Shown: positions 25,569 through 33,829, numbered from the stretch's first letter. The stretch is DNA of 49,399 nt from Planctomycetota bacterium (GCA_003576915.1 QEVF01000027.1:1-49399), one strand, 5' to 3'. Numbers and translations: made by a program. Notes: generated by a model not told the origin, from the letters alone.

Positions 25569-26984
25569 ATGGATACCCGCGAAGCCAAGGTGCAGCTCCC
25601 CGCCTACCTCATCGGCGACCTCTCGCCGAAAGAGGCCGCGATGCTGGAGGGCCACCTGGACGTCAACCCCGAGGCGCGCGAAGCCAAGGAACAGTTGTCG
25701 CGCCAGCTTCTGCCCGTCATGAACCTGCCCGCGCCGGAAGTCGGCGAGGCCGCCCTTGCGCGCCTTTTCATGGAAGCGCGGCGCGAACTGGCCAAGCCCG
25801 AGCGCCAGCCCGATTTCTCCTGGCGCGAGAACGCCCGTTTCTTCATGCGCGTGGCCGCCGTGCTCGTGGCCACGGCGGTGCTGGGCGTGGTGGTGGCCGG
25901 GGTGATTCCCTCGGGCAGCGATGTCGTGGGCAGCCTGGTCACCGTGGGCAACGACGTGCGCGTCGTGCGGCAGAACGAGCTGGTGGAAACGCCCCAGGGC
26001 GTGCCCATGACCCTTGATCTCAAGGCCGCCGGCGCGCGTATCGACCTTGACGGCTCCTCGGCGCTTGTGGTGCGCGGGCGCGGCCACGAAAGCAGCATCG
26101 AAATCATGCGCGGCCGCGTCATCGTGGGCGCGAGCAGCCACACGGTTCACCTTACCTGCGGCGAGGCTGAGGTCGTGGTCCTGCCGCGTTCCGTGGCCGC
26201 CATTGACTTCGACGCGCCCTTTGAACGCATCCGCGGCAAGGGCGCGGTGATTGAGCTGCAGCGCCAGACCATCGCCCATGTCGCCCGCGTGTCGGAGCGC
26301 CTCTTCGGCGGTCGTATTGACACGGCGGGCCTGCCGGCTGAGGTGGCCAACCGCCGCGTCTCCATTTACGGCAATGGCCTGCGCAAGGAAGAGTTCATGG
26401 CGGCGTTCAAGAGCGCCGCGGAGCGCCACGGCGTGGTCTTCACGGCGGACCTCAAGGACTACACCCTGACTTACAGTCAGGGCACCGCGGGCAGCAGCCT
26501 GGATGAAAGTGAGAGCATCCTGAAAGTGGCTTCACTGCAGGGTCAGGTTGAGTTTATCGGTGAAAAGAGGCTTGAACTCTCTGACCGCTCCAACTCGGTG
26601 GTGGTGTTCGCCAACGGCGCCGTGACCGAGTCCTCCGACGCCGAGGGCGCCGCCCGGGCTCAGCGCATGGTGGTGTGGGCGGGCCGCAGCGACATGCCGC
26701 ACTTCAGACTCAGCGAGACGGTGAACAATTATATCGCCATGGGCCAGGGCGGCGGGCGGGTGATCACCGTGGCCACGGCGCTGCCCGTCGGCACGGTGCT
26801 CAGCCACGACAGCATCCGCTACGGCGGCACCCTGATCCGCGTGGGAGAACCCGTGAAGCTCGCTCTTCCCGGCGCTGCCGGCGGCCGCCTCATGGGCGTG
26901 ATGAGCAGCGGCATCGAGGTTTCGGCCGATGACCCGGCGGGCACCCGCTACTTCGTGCCCATCAGCAACTCTCAATCTCGCTGA
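25569..26984 (+). CDS. FecR-like membrane protein, probable anti-sigma partner
   Basis: 471 residues. The cytosolic N-terminus (1-90) reads YLIGDLSPKEAAMLEGHLDVNPEAR, the opening found in anti-sigma proteins, but lacks the HxxxCxxC zinc motif. One membrane helix (about 96-118) follows, then a FecR-like extracytoplasmic domain (about 125-235: VRVVRQNELVETPQGVPMTL, IEIMRGRVIVG), and a Secretin/STN-like GNGLRKEEFMAAFKSAAERH segment. The last ~160 residues are beta-rich and unassigned. The gene lies 108 bases after the sigma gene. By position and layout it should hold the sigma factor until an envelope signal arrives. The gap contains two GCCTGGCCGGCC direct repeats. Confidence 0.72.
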   Translation: MDTREAKVQLPAYLIGDLSPKEAAMLEGHLDVNPEAREAKEQLSRQLLPVMNLPAPEVGEAALARLFMEARRELAKPERQPDFSWRENARFFMRVAAVLVATAVLGVVVAGVIPSGSDVVGSLVTVGNDVRVVRQNELVETPQGVPMTLDLKAAGARIDLDGSSALVVRGRGHESSIEIMRGRVIVGASSHTVHLTCGEAEVVVLPRSVAAIDFDAPFERIRGKGAVIELQRQTIAHVARVSERLFGGRIDTAGLPAEVANRRVSIYGNGLRKEEFMAAFKSAAERHGVVFTADLKDYTLTYSQGTAGSSLDESESILKVASLQGQVEFIGEKRLELSDRSNSVVVFANGAVTESSDAEGAARAQRMVVWAGRSDMPHFRLSETVNNYIAMGQGGGRVITVATALPVGTVLSHDSIRYGGTLIRVGEPVKLALPGAAGGRLMGVMSSGIEVSADDPAGTRYFVPISNSQSR

Positions 26985-27005
26985 CAGCCATGAGAATTCC
27001 CACCT

Positions 27006-27029
27006 CGGGGGCGGCTTATGCCGCCCCCG
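27006..27029 (+). terminator. Terminator after the FecR-like gene
   Basis: A perfect 10-bp stem CGGGGGCGGC/GCCGCCCCCG with loop TTAT lies 21 bases after the stop codon. It is followed by only a short CTGCTTT, so termination may be partly rho-dependent. Confidence 0.65.
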
Positions 27030-27099
27030 ACTGCTTTGACGCCCGTGAATATGGCCGGTCAAGATGCTCTAATGCCCTCTCCACCCATCGGAGCTTCCC

Positions 27100-28704
27100 A
27101 TGCGGCGCTTTTTCCCCCTGCTGGCCCTGGCCCTGCTGATCGTTCCCGCCCAGGCCCAGCGCAACACCGAAGACGGCCAGGCCGAGTTCAGCAAGGCCTG
27201 CAAGTTCACCCTGACCCGGGCTGATGGCTACCAGCGCGAGGTCTGGGTTGCCCTGGCCGCCACGGACGTTGCCCCCAAAGCCCTGCTGGACTCCATGGAC
27301 CGCAGCTTTGCGTCCTCCAGCAGCCTGGCCGTGCTGCATGAAGGCTATGGCGCGCCCACCAGCGCGCGCCCCGGAGCCGGCCTGCCCGCAGACGCCGAAG
27401 AAGAACTGCTGGCGCGCAAGGCCCTGGTCGCGGGCTATGAGGCCGCCCTCGAAAAGCTTGGCGTCAACCGCACGACGCGGCGCTACACCCGCGTTTCCGT
27501 GCTGGCCTTCTATGAGGCCGGCGTCCGTGCCTGGAACATGGCCCTGCGCGACGAAGTGGACGCCGACCAGTTCGTCCTCGTCGATCCCCCCGTTGGCGAC
27601 CTCGCGGCCGCTCCCGCCGGCGTCAAGCCGCGCGGCATGGACATCTTCCTTCATCCTCGGAGCGCTGCCGAAGGCCAGGAGCAGGAGGCGCGCCTGCTGG
27701 ACCTGCTCGGCCCCTGGGCGGTCAACGCCCGCATCATGCACAGCTTCCGCCGCGAGGGCGGGCTGGAGGCCAAAGTGGCCGAAGTATGGGGTTCGCTGCG
27801 CGGCTACTCCGTGGCCGCGCCGGACGGCAAACGGATGACGCTCGATACGATGGTCAATAACCTCGAGAGCTATGACGTGGTGTTTCTCGGCGAGCTGCAC
27901 GGCAACCCCGGCGCTCACCTGCTGCAGCATGACGTGGTCAAGGCGCTGCACGGGCGCTGGAAGCACTGGGCGCTGGCGACGGAGCAGTTCGAGCGCGACG
28001 CCCAGAAGGCCGTGGACGCGTACTTTCAGGCCGCACGCCGCGGGCGCGTGGAGACCGCCGAAGAAAAGGCAGCGGCCGAGCGCGAATTCATGAAGGGAGC
28101 CCGCCCCTGGCCCAACCACGCCGATTACCGGCCCATGGTCGAGTTCTGCCGCGAGCGCGGCATTGACCTCATCGCGGGCAACATTCCGCGGCGCCTGGCG
28201 GCACGTGTGAACAAGGAGGGCCCCGAGGTGCTGGCCCAGTTCTCGGAGGAAGACCGGGGCTACAGCGCGACGAAGATCGTGGCCAACGAAGGCGCCTACC
28301 GCGACAATTTTTTCAAGGTCATGGGCAGCAGCACCGGCGCCAAGCGCGACGAAGCCTACGAGCGGCTCGATCGCATGTATGCCGCCCAGTGCATCAAGGA
28401 TGACACCATGGCCGAAAGCGTTCTGGCCTGGCTGGAAAGAAACAAGGGCGCCAAGGTCTTACACATCAACGGCGCCTTCCACAGCGCCGGCGGCCTGGGC
28501 ATCCCCGAGAAGCTCAAGCTGATCAACCCCAAGCTCAGGATTGCGGTGGTGACCTGCGTGGAGAGCGACGCGCCCGCCAGTGAAACCGTGGACGCCGAAG
28601 AGGCCCGGGGCAACGACTTCATCGTGTTCGTGCCGGCCTCGCGTCCCACGCGCAAACTCAAGGGCACTGACACGGGCGAAACCATGCCCGGCGCCCACCG
28701 TTGA
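27100..28704 (+). CDS. Exported protein with C-terminal ChaN/DUF399 (Tiki-like) domain
   Basis: 534 residues with a signal peptide (RRFFPLLALALLIVPAQAQ). The C-terminal half (about 260-500) matches the haem-binding-uptake ChaN family: YDVVFLGELHGNPGAHLLQH, ALATEQFERDAQK, NHADYRPMVEFCRERG, LIAGNIPRR, MYAAQCIKDDTMAESVLAWL and LHINGAFHS. The conserved Glu/His residues seen in this Tiki/EreA-like superfamily are present. Some family members bind haem or act as metalloproteases; activity here is unknown. The N-terminal ~240 residues are unassigned, making the protein about twice the size of a plain ChaN. It is a single gene with hairpins on both sides. Confidence 0.78.
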   Translation: MRRFFPLLALALLIVPAQAQRNTEDGQAEFSKACKFTLTRADGYQREVWVALAATDVAPKALLDSMDRSFASSSSLAVLHEGYGAPTSARPGAGLPADAEEELLARKALVAGYEAALEKLGVNRTTRRYTRVSVLAFYEAGVRAWNMALRDEVDADQFVLVDPPVGDLAAAPAGVKPRGMDIFLHPRSAAEGQEQEARLLDLLGPWAVNARIMHSFRREGGLEAKVAEVWGSLRGYSVAAPDGKRMTLDTMVNNLESYDVVFLGELHGNPGAHLLQHDVVKALHGRWKHWALATEQFERDAQKAVDAYFQAARRGRVETAEEKAAAEREFMKGARPWPNHADYRPMVEFCRERGIDLIAGNIPRRLAARVNKEGPEVLAQFSEEDRGYSATKIVANEGAYRDNFFKVMGSSTGAKRDEAYERLDRMYAAQCIKDDTMAESVLAWLERNKGAKVLHINGAFHSAGGLGIPEKLKLINPKLRIAVVTCVESDAPASETVDAEEARGNDFIVFVPASRPTRKLKGTDTGETMPGAHR

Positions 28705-28709
28705 CCAGG

Positions 28710-28735
28710 GCCTGGGCGCTTGACCGCGCCCGGGC
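28710..28735 (+). terminator. Hairpin after the ChaN-like gene
   Basis: A 10-bp stem (GCCTGGGCGC with GCGCCCGGGC, one G:T pair) lies 6 bases after the stop codon at 28704. No T run follows; it may only protect the 3' end. It overlaps the region upstream of glmM. Confidence 0.5.
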
Positions 28736-28776
28736 TCACTCGCAAAGTAGCGCCGAGTTCTGACAGGGGGGCTGCC

Positions 28777-30384
28777 GTGGCGAAGACGACCAAACAGAGT
28801 CGCAGGACCCGCGTGGCCAAACAGGGCAGCGGCCGCGCCACCTCCCGCAAGACCATGCCTGCCAGGCCCAAGACGGGAAAGCCCGCCGCAAAGCTCAAGC
28901 CGCCGGCGACTTTGGCCCCTGCCGCGCGCCTCTTCGGCACCGACGGCGTCAGGGCCACGGCAGGAGAAGAATCACTCACCCCGTTGAGCATTCTCAAGCT
29001 GGGGCGCGCTCTGGGCCGCTATTTGTGCAGTTTCACCAAGGGGGCTGAGCGCCCCGTCGTGCTGCTGGGTGTGGACCCCCGCCCCAGCGCCGACTATGTG
29101 GGCACGACCCTGTGCGCCGGACTCACGGCCGAATGCTGCGACGTACACTGGCCCGGCATGATGAGCACGCCCGAAGTCGCCTACCTCACCAAGCATGGCC
29201 CCTTCGCCGCGGGTGTGGCGGTGACGGCAAGCCACAACCCCGCCAGCGACAACGGCATCAAGATCATCGCCAAGGATGGCGGCAAGCTGCCCGACGCCGT
29301 CGAGCGCGAACTGGAAAGCGCCATGGTCGCGCAGGACGCGGCGTCGCCCGCCCTTCCCGCCAAAGGGCGCTTTGGCTGGCTTCAGCTCTCGCGGGAGAGG
29401 CACTACGAAGAATTCATCGTGCGCACGTTCCGCGCCAGCTATGCCAACCTCGCGCGCAAGCCCCTGCGCGTCGTGTTTGACAACGCCTTTGGCGCGCGCA
29501 GCATCGACCTTCAAGTCGTCTCCCGTCTGGCCAAAAGCGTGACCCTGGGCCGCACCTCGCCCCAACTGCGCACGGGCATGCCCATGTCCACCAGCGAGGA
29601 ACTGGCCGCCAACGCGCTGGATATCTTCTATCTGAACACGGCTTCGCCCTCGCAGCCCGAGCAGCACCACCAGATCAACGCGGGCGTGGGCTCGCTGCAT
29701 CCCCAGGCCTGCGCCAAGGCCGTGAAGGAACTGCAGGCGGATCTTGGCGTGTGCTTTGACGGCGACGGCGACCGCTGCGTGCTGATCGACGAAACCGGCA
29801 CCGTGCGCGACGGTGACTACATGCTCGCCCTGCTGGCGGCGGACCTCAAGGCCGCGGGCAAGCTCAAGGGCGACACCGTGGTCAGCACCAGCATGGCGAA
29901 CTTCGGCCTCGAGGCCGCCCTGGGCGAGCTGGGCCTGAAGCTGCTCCGCACGGAAGTCGGAGACCGCTTTGTGCGTGAGGCCATGAAGTCCGGCGGCTTT
30001 GTGCTGGGCGGCGAGCAAAGCGGGCACCTGATCATCGCCGACGAACAGCACGACATCGGCGACGGCCTTTACACCGCCCTGCGCATCATTGAGGTCATGC
30101 TCGACTCCGGCAGAAAACTCAGCGAGCTGTGCGCGGGCCTGACCAAGTATCCGCAGGTCATCCGCAACGTGCGCGTCCGGCACAAGCCCGACCTCCATTC
30201 CCTGCGCCATGTGGTCGAGGCCCGCCGCGAGGCCGAGAGAAAGCTGGCCCAGAGCGGCCGCATTGTCGTGCGCTATTCCGGCACCGAGCCCCTGCTGCGC
30301 ATCATGGTCGAGGGCAAAGACCCGGGCCTCGTCGAGTCCGTGGCATCGGCCGTCGAGGCCGCCGCCCGCAAGGAACTGGCCTGA
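28777..30384 (+). CDS. glmM: Phosphoglucosamine mutase with basic N-terminal extension
   Basis: Interconverts glucosamine-6-P and glucosamine-1-P for peptidoglycan and LPS precursors. The 535-residue protein has the GlmM order: RLFGTDGVRATAGE, the phosphoserine loop TASHNPASDNG (Ser152), the Mg site DGDGDR (328-333), GGEQSGHLI and RYSGTEPLLRIMVEG. Two features exceed the usual ~445 residues: a Lys/Arg/Ala/Pro-rich N-terminal tail of ~45 residues, and an insertion of about 20-30 residues before INAGVGSLHP. The GTG at 28777 is chosen because AGGGGG sits seven bases upstream; a TTG at 28720 in the hairpin loop is unlikely. tsaB follows by 16 bases. Confidence 0.92.
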   Translation: MAKTTKQSRRTRVAKQGSGRATSRKTMPARPKTGKPAAKLKPPATLAPAARLFGTDGVRATAGEESLTPLSILKLGRALGRYLCSFTKGAERPVVLLGVDPRPSADYVGTTLCAGLTAECCDVHWPGMMSTPEVAYLTKHGPFAAGVAVTASHNPASDNGIKIIAKDGGKLPDAVERELESAMVAQDAASPALPAKGRFGWLQLSRERHYEEFIVRTFRASYANLARKPLRVVFDNAFGARSIDLQVVSRLAKSVTLGRTSPQLRTGMPMSTSEELAANALDIFYLNTASPSQPEQHHQINAGVGSLHPQACAKAVKELQADLGVCFDGDGDRCVLIDETGTVRDGDYMLALLAADLKAAGKLKGDTVVSTSMANFGLEAALGELGLKLLRTEVGDRFVREAMKSGGFVLGGEQSGHLIIADEQHDIGDGLYTALRIIEVMLDSGRKLSELCAGLTKYPQVIRNVRVRHKPDLHSLRHVVEARREAERKLAQSGRIVVRYSGTEPLLRIMVEGKDPGLVESVASAVEAAARKELA

Positions 30385-30400
30385 CCCAGGAAGGCGCCCC

Positions 30401-31141
30401 ATGGACGCATTGATTCTGGCTCTGGAAACCTCCGGCGACCTCGGCGGCGCGGCTTTGCTCGCCAAGGGAAGCCTGCTGGGCGAGGAGCTGGTCAGCGGGC
30501 CAAGACGCCACGGCGCGGAACTCATGCCCTGCGTGGACCGGCTGCTGGCCAAGCAGCGCGTCAGTCGCGAACAACTGGGGGTCATTGCAGTCAATGCGGG
30601 ACCGGGCTCCTACACCGGGCTGCGCATCGGTCTTACCACGGCGGCGGCGCTGGGTTATGCCCTGAACAAGCCCGTGGTGGGCGTGGGCGCCTTCGACTGC
30701 ATGGCCCTGCAGTTCGTAACGGACCGGGCCTTTGACACCCGCTTTCGCGGCGAACTCTGGCCCGTGCTGGACGCGCGCCGCGACGAAGTCATGACGGCGC
30801 GATTCGTCTTTGAAAAGGGCGATCTCAAGCGGGTCGGCGCGGACATGCTGGTGCCCCCCGCGGAGCTGTCGCGGCAGGCGGCGCCGGGCTCTTTGGTGTT
30901 CGGCAGCGGGGTGGCGCCCTACGAGAACCTGCTCAAACCCCAGCCTCTGAAGCTGGGGCCCTCGGCCTTTGAGATTGCGCCCGCTTCCGTCGCGTTGCAG
31001 GCCTGGCGTGAGCTGGTGAATGTCGCTGACCCCGCCGCCCTGGAACGCCGGGCCGTCTTGCCCCGTTACTTCCGGCAGGTGCTGGCCATGACGACTGAAG
31101 AACGGGCGGCCAGGTCAGGTGCCGGTCGGGCCCCCGACTAG
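30401..31141 (+). CDS. tsaB: tRNA t6A biosynthesis protein TsaB
   Basis: 246 residues of the ASKHA fold: ILALETSGDLGGAALL at the start and the family hallmark NAGPGSYTGLRIGLTTAAAL, then DARRDEVMTARF. TsaB dimerises with TsaD and, with TsaE and TsaC, makes N6-threonylcarbamoyladenosine at A37 of ANN-decoding tRNAs. The ATG at 30401 fits the homology start and has AGGAAGG upstream. It is likely co-transcribed with glmM, and tsaE is 3.8 kb downstream. A short tail rich in Arg, Ala and Gly follows the domain. Confidence 0.93.
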   Translation: MDALILALETSGDLGGAALLAKGSLLGEELVSGPRRHGAELMPCVDRLLAKQRVSREQLGVIAVNAGPGSYTGLRIGLTTAAALGYALNKPVVGVGAFDCMALQFVTDRAFDTRFRGELWPVLDARRDEVMTARFVFEKGDLKRVGADMLVPPAELSRQAAPGSLVFGSGVAPYENLLKPQPLKLGPSAFEIAPASVALQAWRELVNVADPAALERRAVLPRYFRQVLAMTTEERAARSGAGRAPD

Positions 31142-31238
31142 CCAAGACCGCCGGCCCTAAGTAAGAAGTCAGAGGTCCGCCGCGGCCCTTGCCGCCCTGG
31201 ACACCGGACATCCATCCCTTGACTGCAACGGAGCACCC

Positions 31239-32693
31239 ATGCCGCTCGTGACCAGGCCCGCCTCGTTTCCGACCAAGCTCTTCATCAACGGCGAGTTCGT
31301 CGATGCCGCCGACAAGCGAACCTACGACACCATCAACCCCGCCGATGAGTCGGTCATCGCGCCCATTGCCTGCGCGGGCCGAGCCGACCTTGAGGCCGCG
31401 GTGGCAGCGGGCAAGGCGGCGCTGGCGGGCAAGTGGGGAACCATGGGCCCGGCCCAGCGCTCGCAGCTCATCTGGAACATCGGCGACGAGATCATGAAGC
31501 GCCGCGAACAGTTTGCCGCGCTCGAGGCCATGGACGCGGGCAAACCCTACAGCGAGTGCTACGCCATCGACGTGCCCATGGCCGCCGACCACTTCAAGTA
31601 TTTCGCGGGCGTGCTGCGCTCGCTGCAGGGTGAAACGATTCCCGTCAATGACAGCCTGTTCGTCTACACGCTTCGCGAACCTCTGGGCATCGTCGCCGGC
31701 ATCACGCCCTGGAACTTCCCGCTGCTCATGGCCGCGCGCAAGATCGGCCCCGCCATTGCGGCGGGCAATGTCTGCATCCTCAAGCCGGCCAACCCCACGC
31801 CGCTGACGGCGCTCCTGCTGGCCGAGTGCATCGCCGCGGCCAAAGTTCCCGCGGGCGTGGTCAGCGTGCTCACGGGCAAGGGCAGCGAAGTGGGCCAGAT
31901 GATCGTCGAGCACCCCGAGATTGCCGCCATCAGCTTCACCGGCAGCACGGAAATCGGCGTCAAGATGGTGCGCGACGCGGCCCACACGCTGAAGAAGCTG
32001 ACCATGGAACTGGGCGGCAAGTCGCCCAACGTGGTCTTCGCCGATGCCGACCTTGACACGGCGGTGAAGGGAGCGCAGGCCGCAATCTTCTACAACAAAG
32101 GTGAGGTGTGCACGGCGGGCTCGCGCCTTTTCGTCGAGGCCAAGGTTCACGATGAAGTCGTCGAGAAGCTGGCCGCTCGCGCCGGCAAGATGACCCACGG
32201 CGACCCGCTCGACAGCGACACCAAGCTTGGCCCGCAGAACAACAAGCAGCAGTTCGAGACCACCCTCAAGTTCATCGAAGAAGGCAAGAAGGCCGGCGCG
32301 AAGCTGGTCGCGGGCGGCGAGCGCGCAGGCGCCAAAGGCTACTTCGTGAAGCCGACGGTATTTGCCGACGTGAAGCCTGAAATGAGCATCGCGCGCGAAG
32401 AGATCTTCGGTCCCGTGCTCGCCGTGCAGAAGTTCGAGAGCTTCGAGGAGCTGGTCACAAAGGCCAACGACTCGCGTTACGGCCTTGCCGCCGGCGTCTG
32501 GACCAAGGACGTGAGCAAGGCGCACCGCTACGCCAAGGCCATCAAGGCCGGAGCGATCTGGGTCAACTGCTACAACTGGTATGACTCGGCTGTCCCCTAC
32601 GGCGGCTACAAGCAAAGCGGCTATGGCAGGGAAATGGGCCTGCAGGGGCTGGCGGCCATGACGCAGTCCAAGAGCGTGTGGGTGCAACTGTAA
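31239..32693 (+). CDS. NAD(P)-dependent aldehyde dehydrogenase
   Basis: 484 residues of the classical ALDH family, oxidising an aldehyde to an acid. Visible: KLFINGEFVDA, ITPWNFPLLMAARKIGPAIA, SFTGSTEIG, the general base in TMELGGKSPNVVF (Glu257), the catalytic Cys291 in GEVCTAGSRLFVE, EEIFGPVLAVQKF and the C-terminal GGYKQSGYGREMG. Closest in style to betaine-, retinal- or aminobutyraldehyde-type ALDHs; the substrate cannot be inferred. A CGGAG ribosome site precedes the ATG. It follows tsaB by 97 bases with no clear terminator, and an inverted-repeat element starts 4 bases after its stop. Confidence 0.92.
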   Translation: MPLVTRPASFPTKLFINGEFVDAADKRTYDTINPADESVIAPIACAGRADLEAAVAAGKAALAGKWGTMGPAQRSQLIWNIGDEIMKRREQFAALEAMDAGKPYSECYAIDVPMAADHFKYFAGVLRSLQGETIPVNDSLFVYTLREPLGIVAGITPWNFPLLMAARKIGPAIAAGNVCILKPANPTPLTALLLAECIAAAKVPAGVVSVLTGKGSEVGQMIVEHPEIAAISFTGSTEIGVKMVRDAAHTLKKLTMELGGKSPNVVFADADLDTAVKGAQAAIFYNKGEVCTAGSRLFVEAKVHDEVVEKLAARAGKMTHGDPLDSDTKLGPQNNKQQFETTLKFIEEGKKAGAKLVAGGERAGAKGYFVKPTVFADVKPEMSIAREEIFGPVLAVQKFESFEELVTKANDSRYGLAAGVWTKDVSKAHRYAKAIKAGAIWVNCYNWYDSAVPYGGYKQSGYGREMGLQGLAAMTQSKSVWVQL

Positions 32694-32697
32694 GCGC

Positions 32698-32909
32698 CAT
32701 CCGCCGATGGCGCCGACGGCCGCAGATCAAGGCATCCCCGAATCGGATCCTCAGACCCATGCGATCATCGGCGCTTGTATGGAGGTACATCGGATTCCGG
32801 GATGTGGCTCTGCTGAAACAGGCTACCGGCAAGCCGCGCGGCATTCGCTGCTTGCGGACTTGGCACGTAACCCAACGTACGTCTGCGTAATCTGCACCCT
32901 CTGTGGATG
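32698..32909. mobile_element. 212-bp inverted-repeat element with GxxExxY remnant
   Basis: The ends are inverted: CATCC at 32698-32702 and GGATG at 32905-32909. Each end leads inward into degenerate 9-nt units: left CGCCGACGG and CCGCAGATC; right (reverse complement) ACAGAGGG, TGCAGATTA and CGCAGACGT. The centre encodes a truncated GxxExxY protein. The element begins 4 bases after the aldehyde dehydrogenase stop codon and ends 44 bases before the convergent LOG gene stop. No target duplication is evident. I interpret it as a decayed or deletion-derived mobile element. Confidence 0.5.
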
Positions 32910-32910
32910 A
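32707..32910 (+). pseudogene. Truncated GxxExxY-family (PDDEXK_3-like) protein
   Basis: A 67-codon frame carries ESDPQTHAIIGACMEVHR followed by GCGSAETGYRQA, in which Gly34, Glu37 and Tyr40 are the motif that names the GxxExxY family (normally ~125 residues, nuclease-like fold). The remaining two thirds, including the nuclease core, are missing: after ADLARN the frame runs into the right-hand 9-nt repeat and stops. There is no ribosome site of note. I read it as a pseudogene left by an internal deletion, not as a functional short protein. Confidence 0.6.
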
Positions 32911-32953
32911 CCTTTGCCGCGCCGTGGCGGTTTCGGGCCGCGGGAGTTTTGGG

Positions 32954-33673
32954 CTAGTCGTCTTCGCCGTCGTCGCGCGGATTCTTGCCGCGGCCCAGGG
33001 CGCGGCCCTTCTGGTTGCGACGGGGCTGTTGGCGGTGAAACTCGACGATGTGGCGCACTGCGTCGTCGGGATCGTCGGTGCGGTGGAAGAGGTCGAGGTC
33101 TTCGGCGTTGATGTGGCGGTACTGCGCCAGCATGGTCCCTTTCATCCAGTCCACGAGCCCCTGCCAGTACTTGTTGTCGAACATGACGCAGGGAATCTTG
33201 CGGATCTTCAGGGTCTGTACGAGCGTGAGAACCTCGAACATCTCGTCCATGGTGCCGTAGCCGCCGGGCATGAAAATGAAGCCCTGGCTGTACTTCACGA
33301 ACATCACCTTGCGGATGAAGAAGTAGCGGAAGTCGACGAGCGTCTTGCAGTAGATGTTGGCTTCCTGCTCCATGGGCAGGTCGATGGCGAGCCCGATGCT
33401 CTCCCCGCCGGCCTCAAAGGCGCCGCGGTTGCCCGCTTCCATGATGCCGGGGCCGCCCCCCGTGATGACGCCGTAACCCGCTTCCTGAAGTTTGCGGGCC
33501 AGCACCATGGTTGTCTGGTAAAGCGGCGAGTCGGGCGCCGTGCGCGCCGAGCCGAAGATGGCCACGGCCTTGCCCGTCCTGGAGAGCGTGTCAAAGCCTT
33601 CCACGAACTCCGCCATGACCCTGAACACCTGCCAGGAGTCGCGAAGCCCTTCAATCACCTGGGTTTTGCGCAT
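32954..33673 (-). CDS. LOG-family (TIGR00730) nucleotide phosphoribohydrolase-like protein
   Basis: 239 residues with AVAIFGSARTAPDSPLY, the GVITGGGPGIMEAGNRGA block and the diagnostic FMPGGYGTMDEMFEVLTL (PGGxGTxxE). LOG proteins split cytokinin- or purine-type nucleoside monophosphates into base and ribose-5-P, and some act in nucleotide turnover. The charged C-terminal ~30 residues (RRNQKGRALGRGKNPRDDGEDD region) are an added low-complexity tail. The gene is divergent from thiL, 156 bases away; a TATATT box at 33742-33747 on the minus strand may be part of its promoter. Confidence 0.9.
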   Translation of the reverse strand: MRKTQVIEGLRDSWQVFRVMAEFVEGFDTLSRTGKAVAIFGSARTAPDSPLYQTTMVLARKLQEAGYGVITGGGPGIMEAGNRGAFEAGGESIGLAIDLPMEQEANIYCKTLVDFRYFFIRKVMFVKYSQGFIFMPGGYGTMDEMFEVLTLVQTLKIRKIPCVMFDNKYWQGLVDWMKGTMLAQYRHINAEDLDLFHRTDDPDDAVRHIVEFHRQQPRRNQKGRALGRGKNPRDDGEDD

Positions 33674-33829
33674 GAGTCGCTGCTCGCTGAACTCGGTTCA
33701 TCAAACGCCCCTCGCGGATTGGCCGCGCATGGCGGGACGCGAATATAGCGGGGTTCTTGCCCTTGGCGAGGGTGGCAGCCGTAAATCCCTACGCCCCTGC
33801 CCCTTGCATGATGTATAACGCCATGCGCC

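Noticed and set aside
27036..27073. TTGACG followed by TCTAAT as a promoter for the ChaN-like gene
   Set aside because: The spacing is 26 bases, too long for a sigma-70 promoter.
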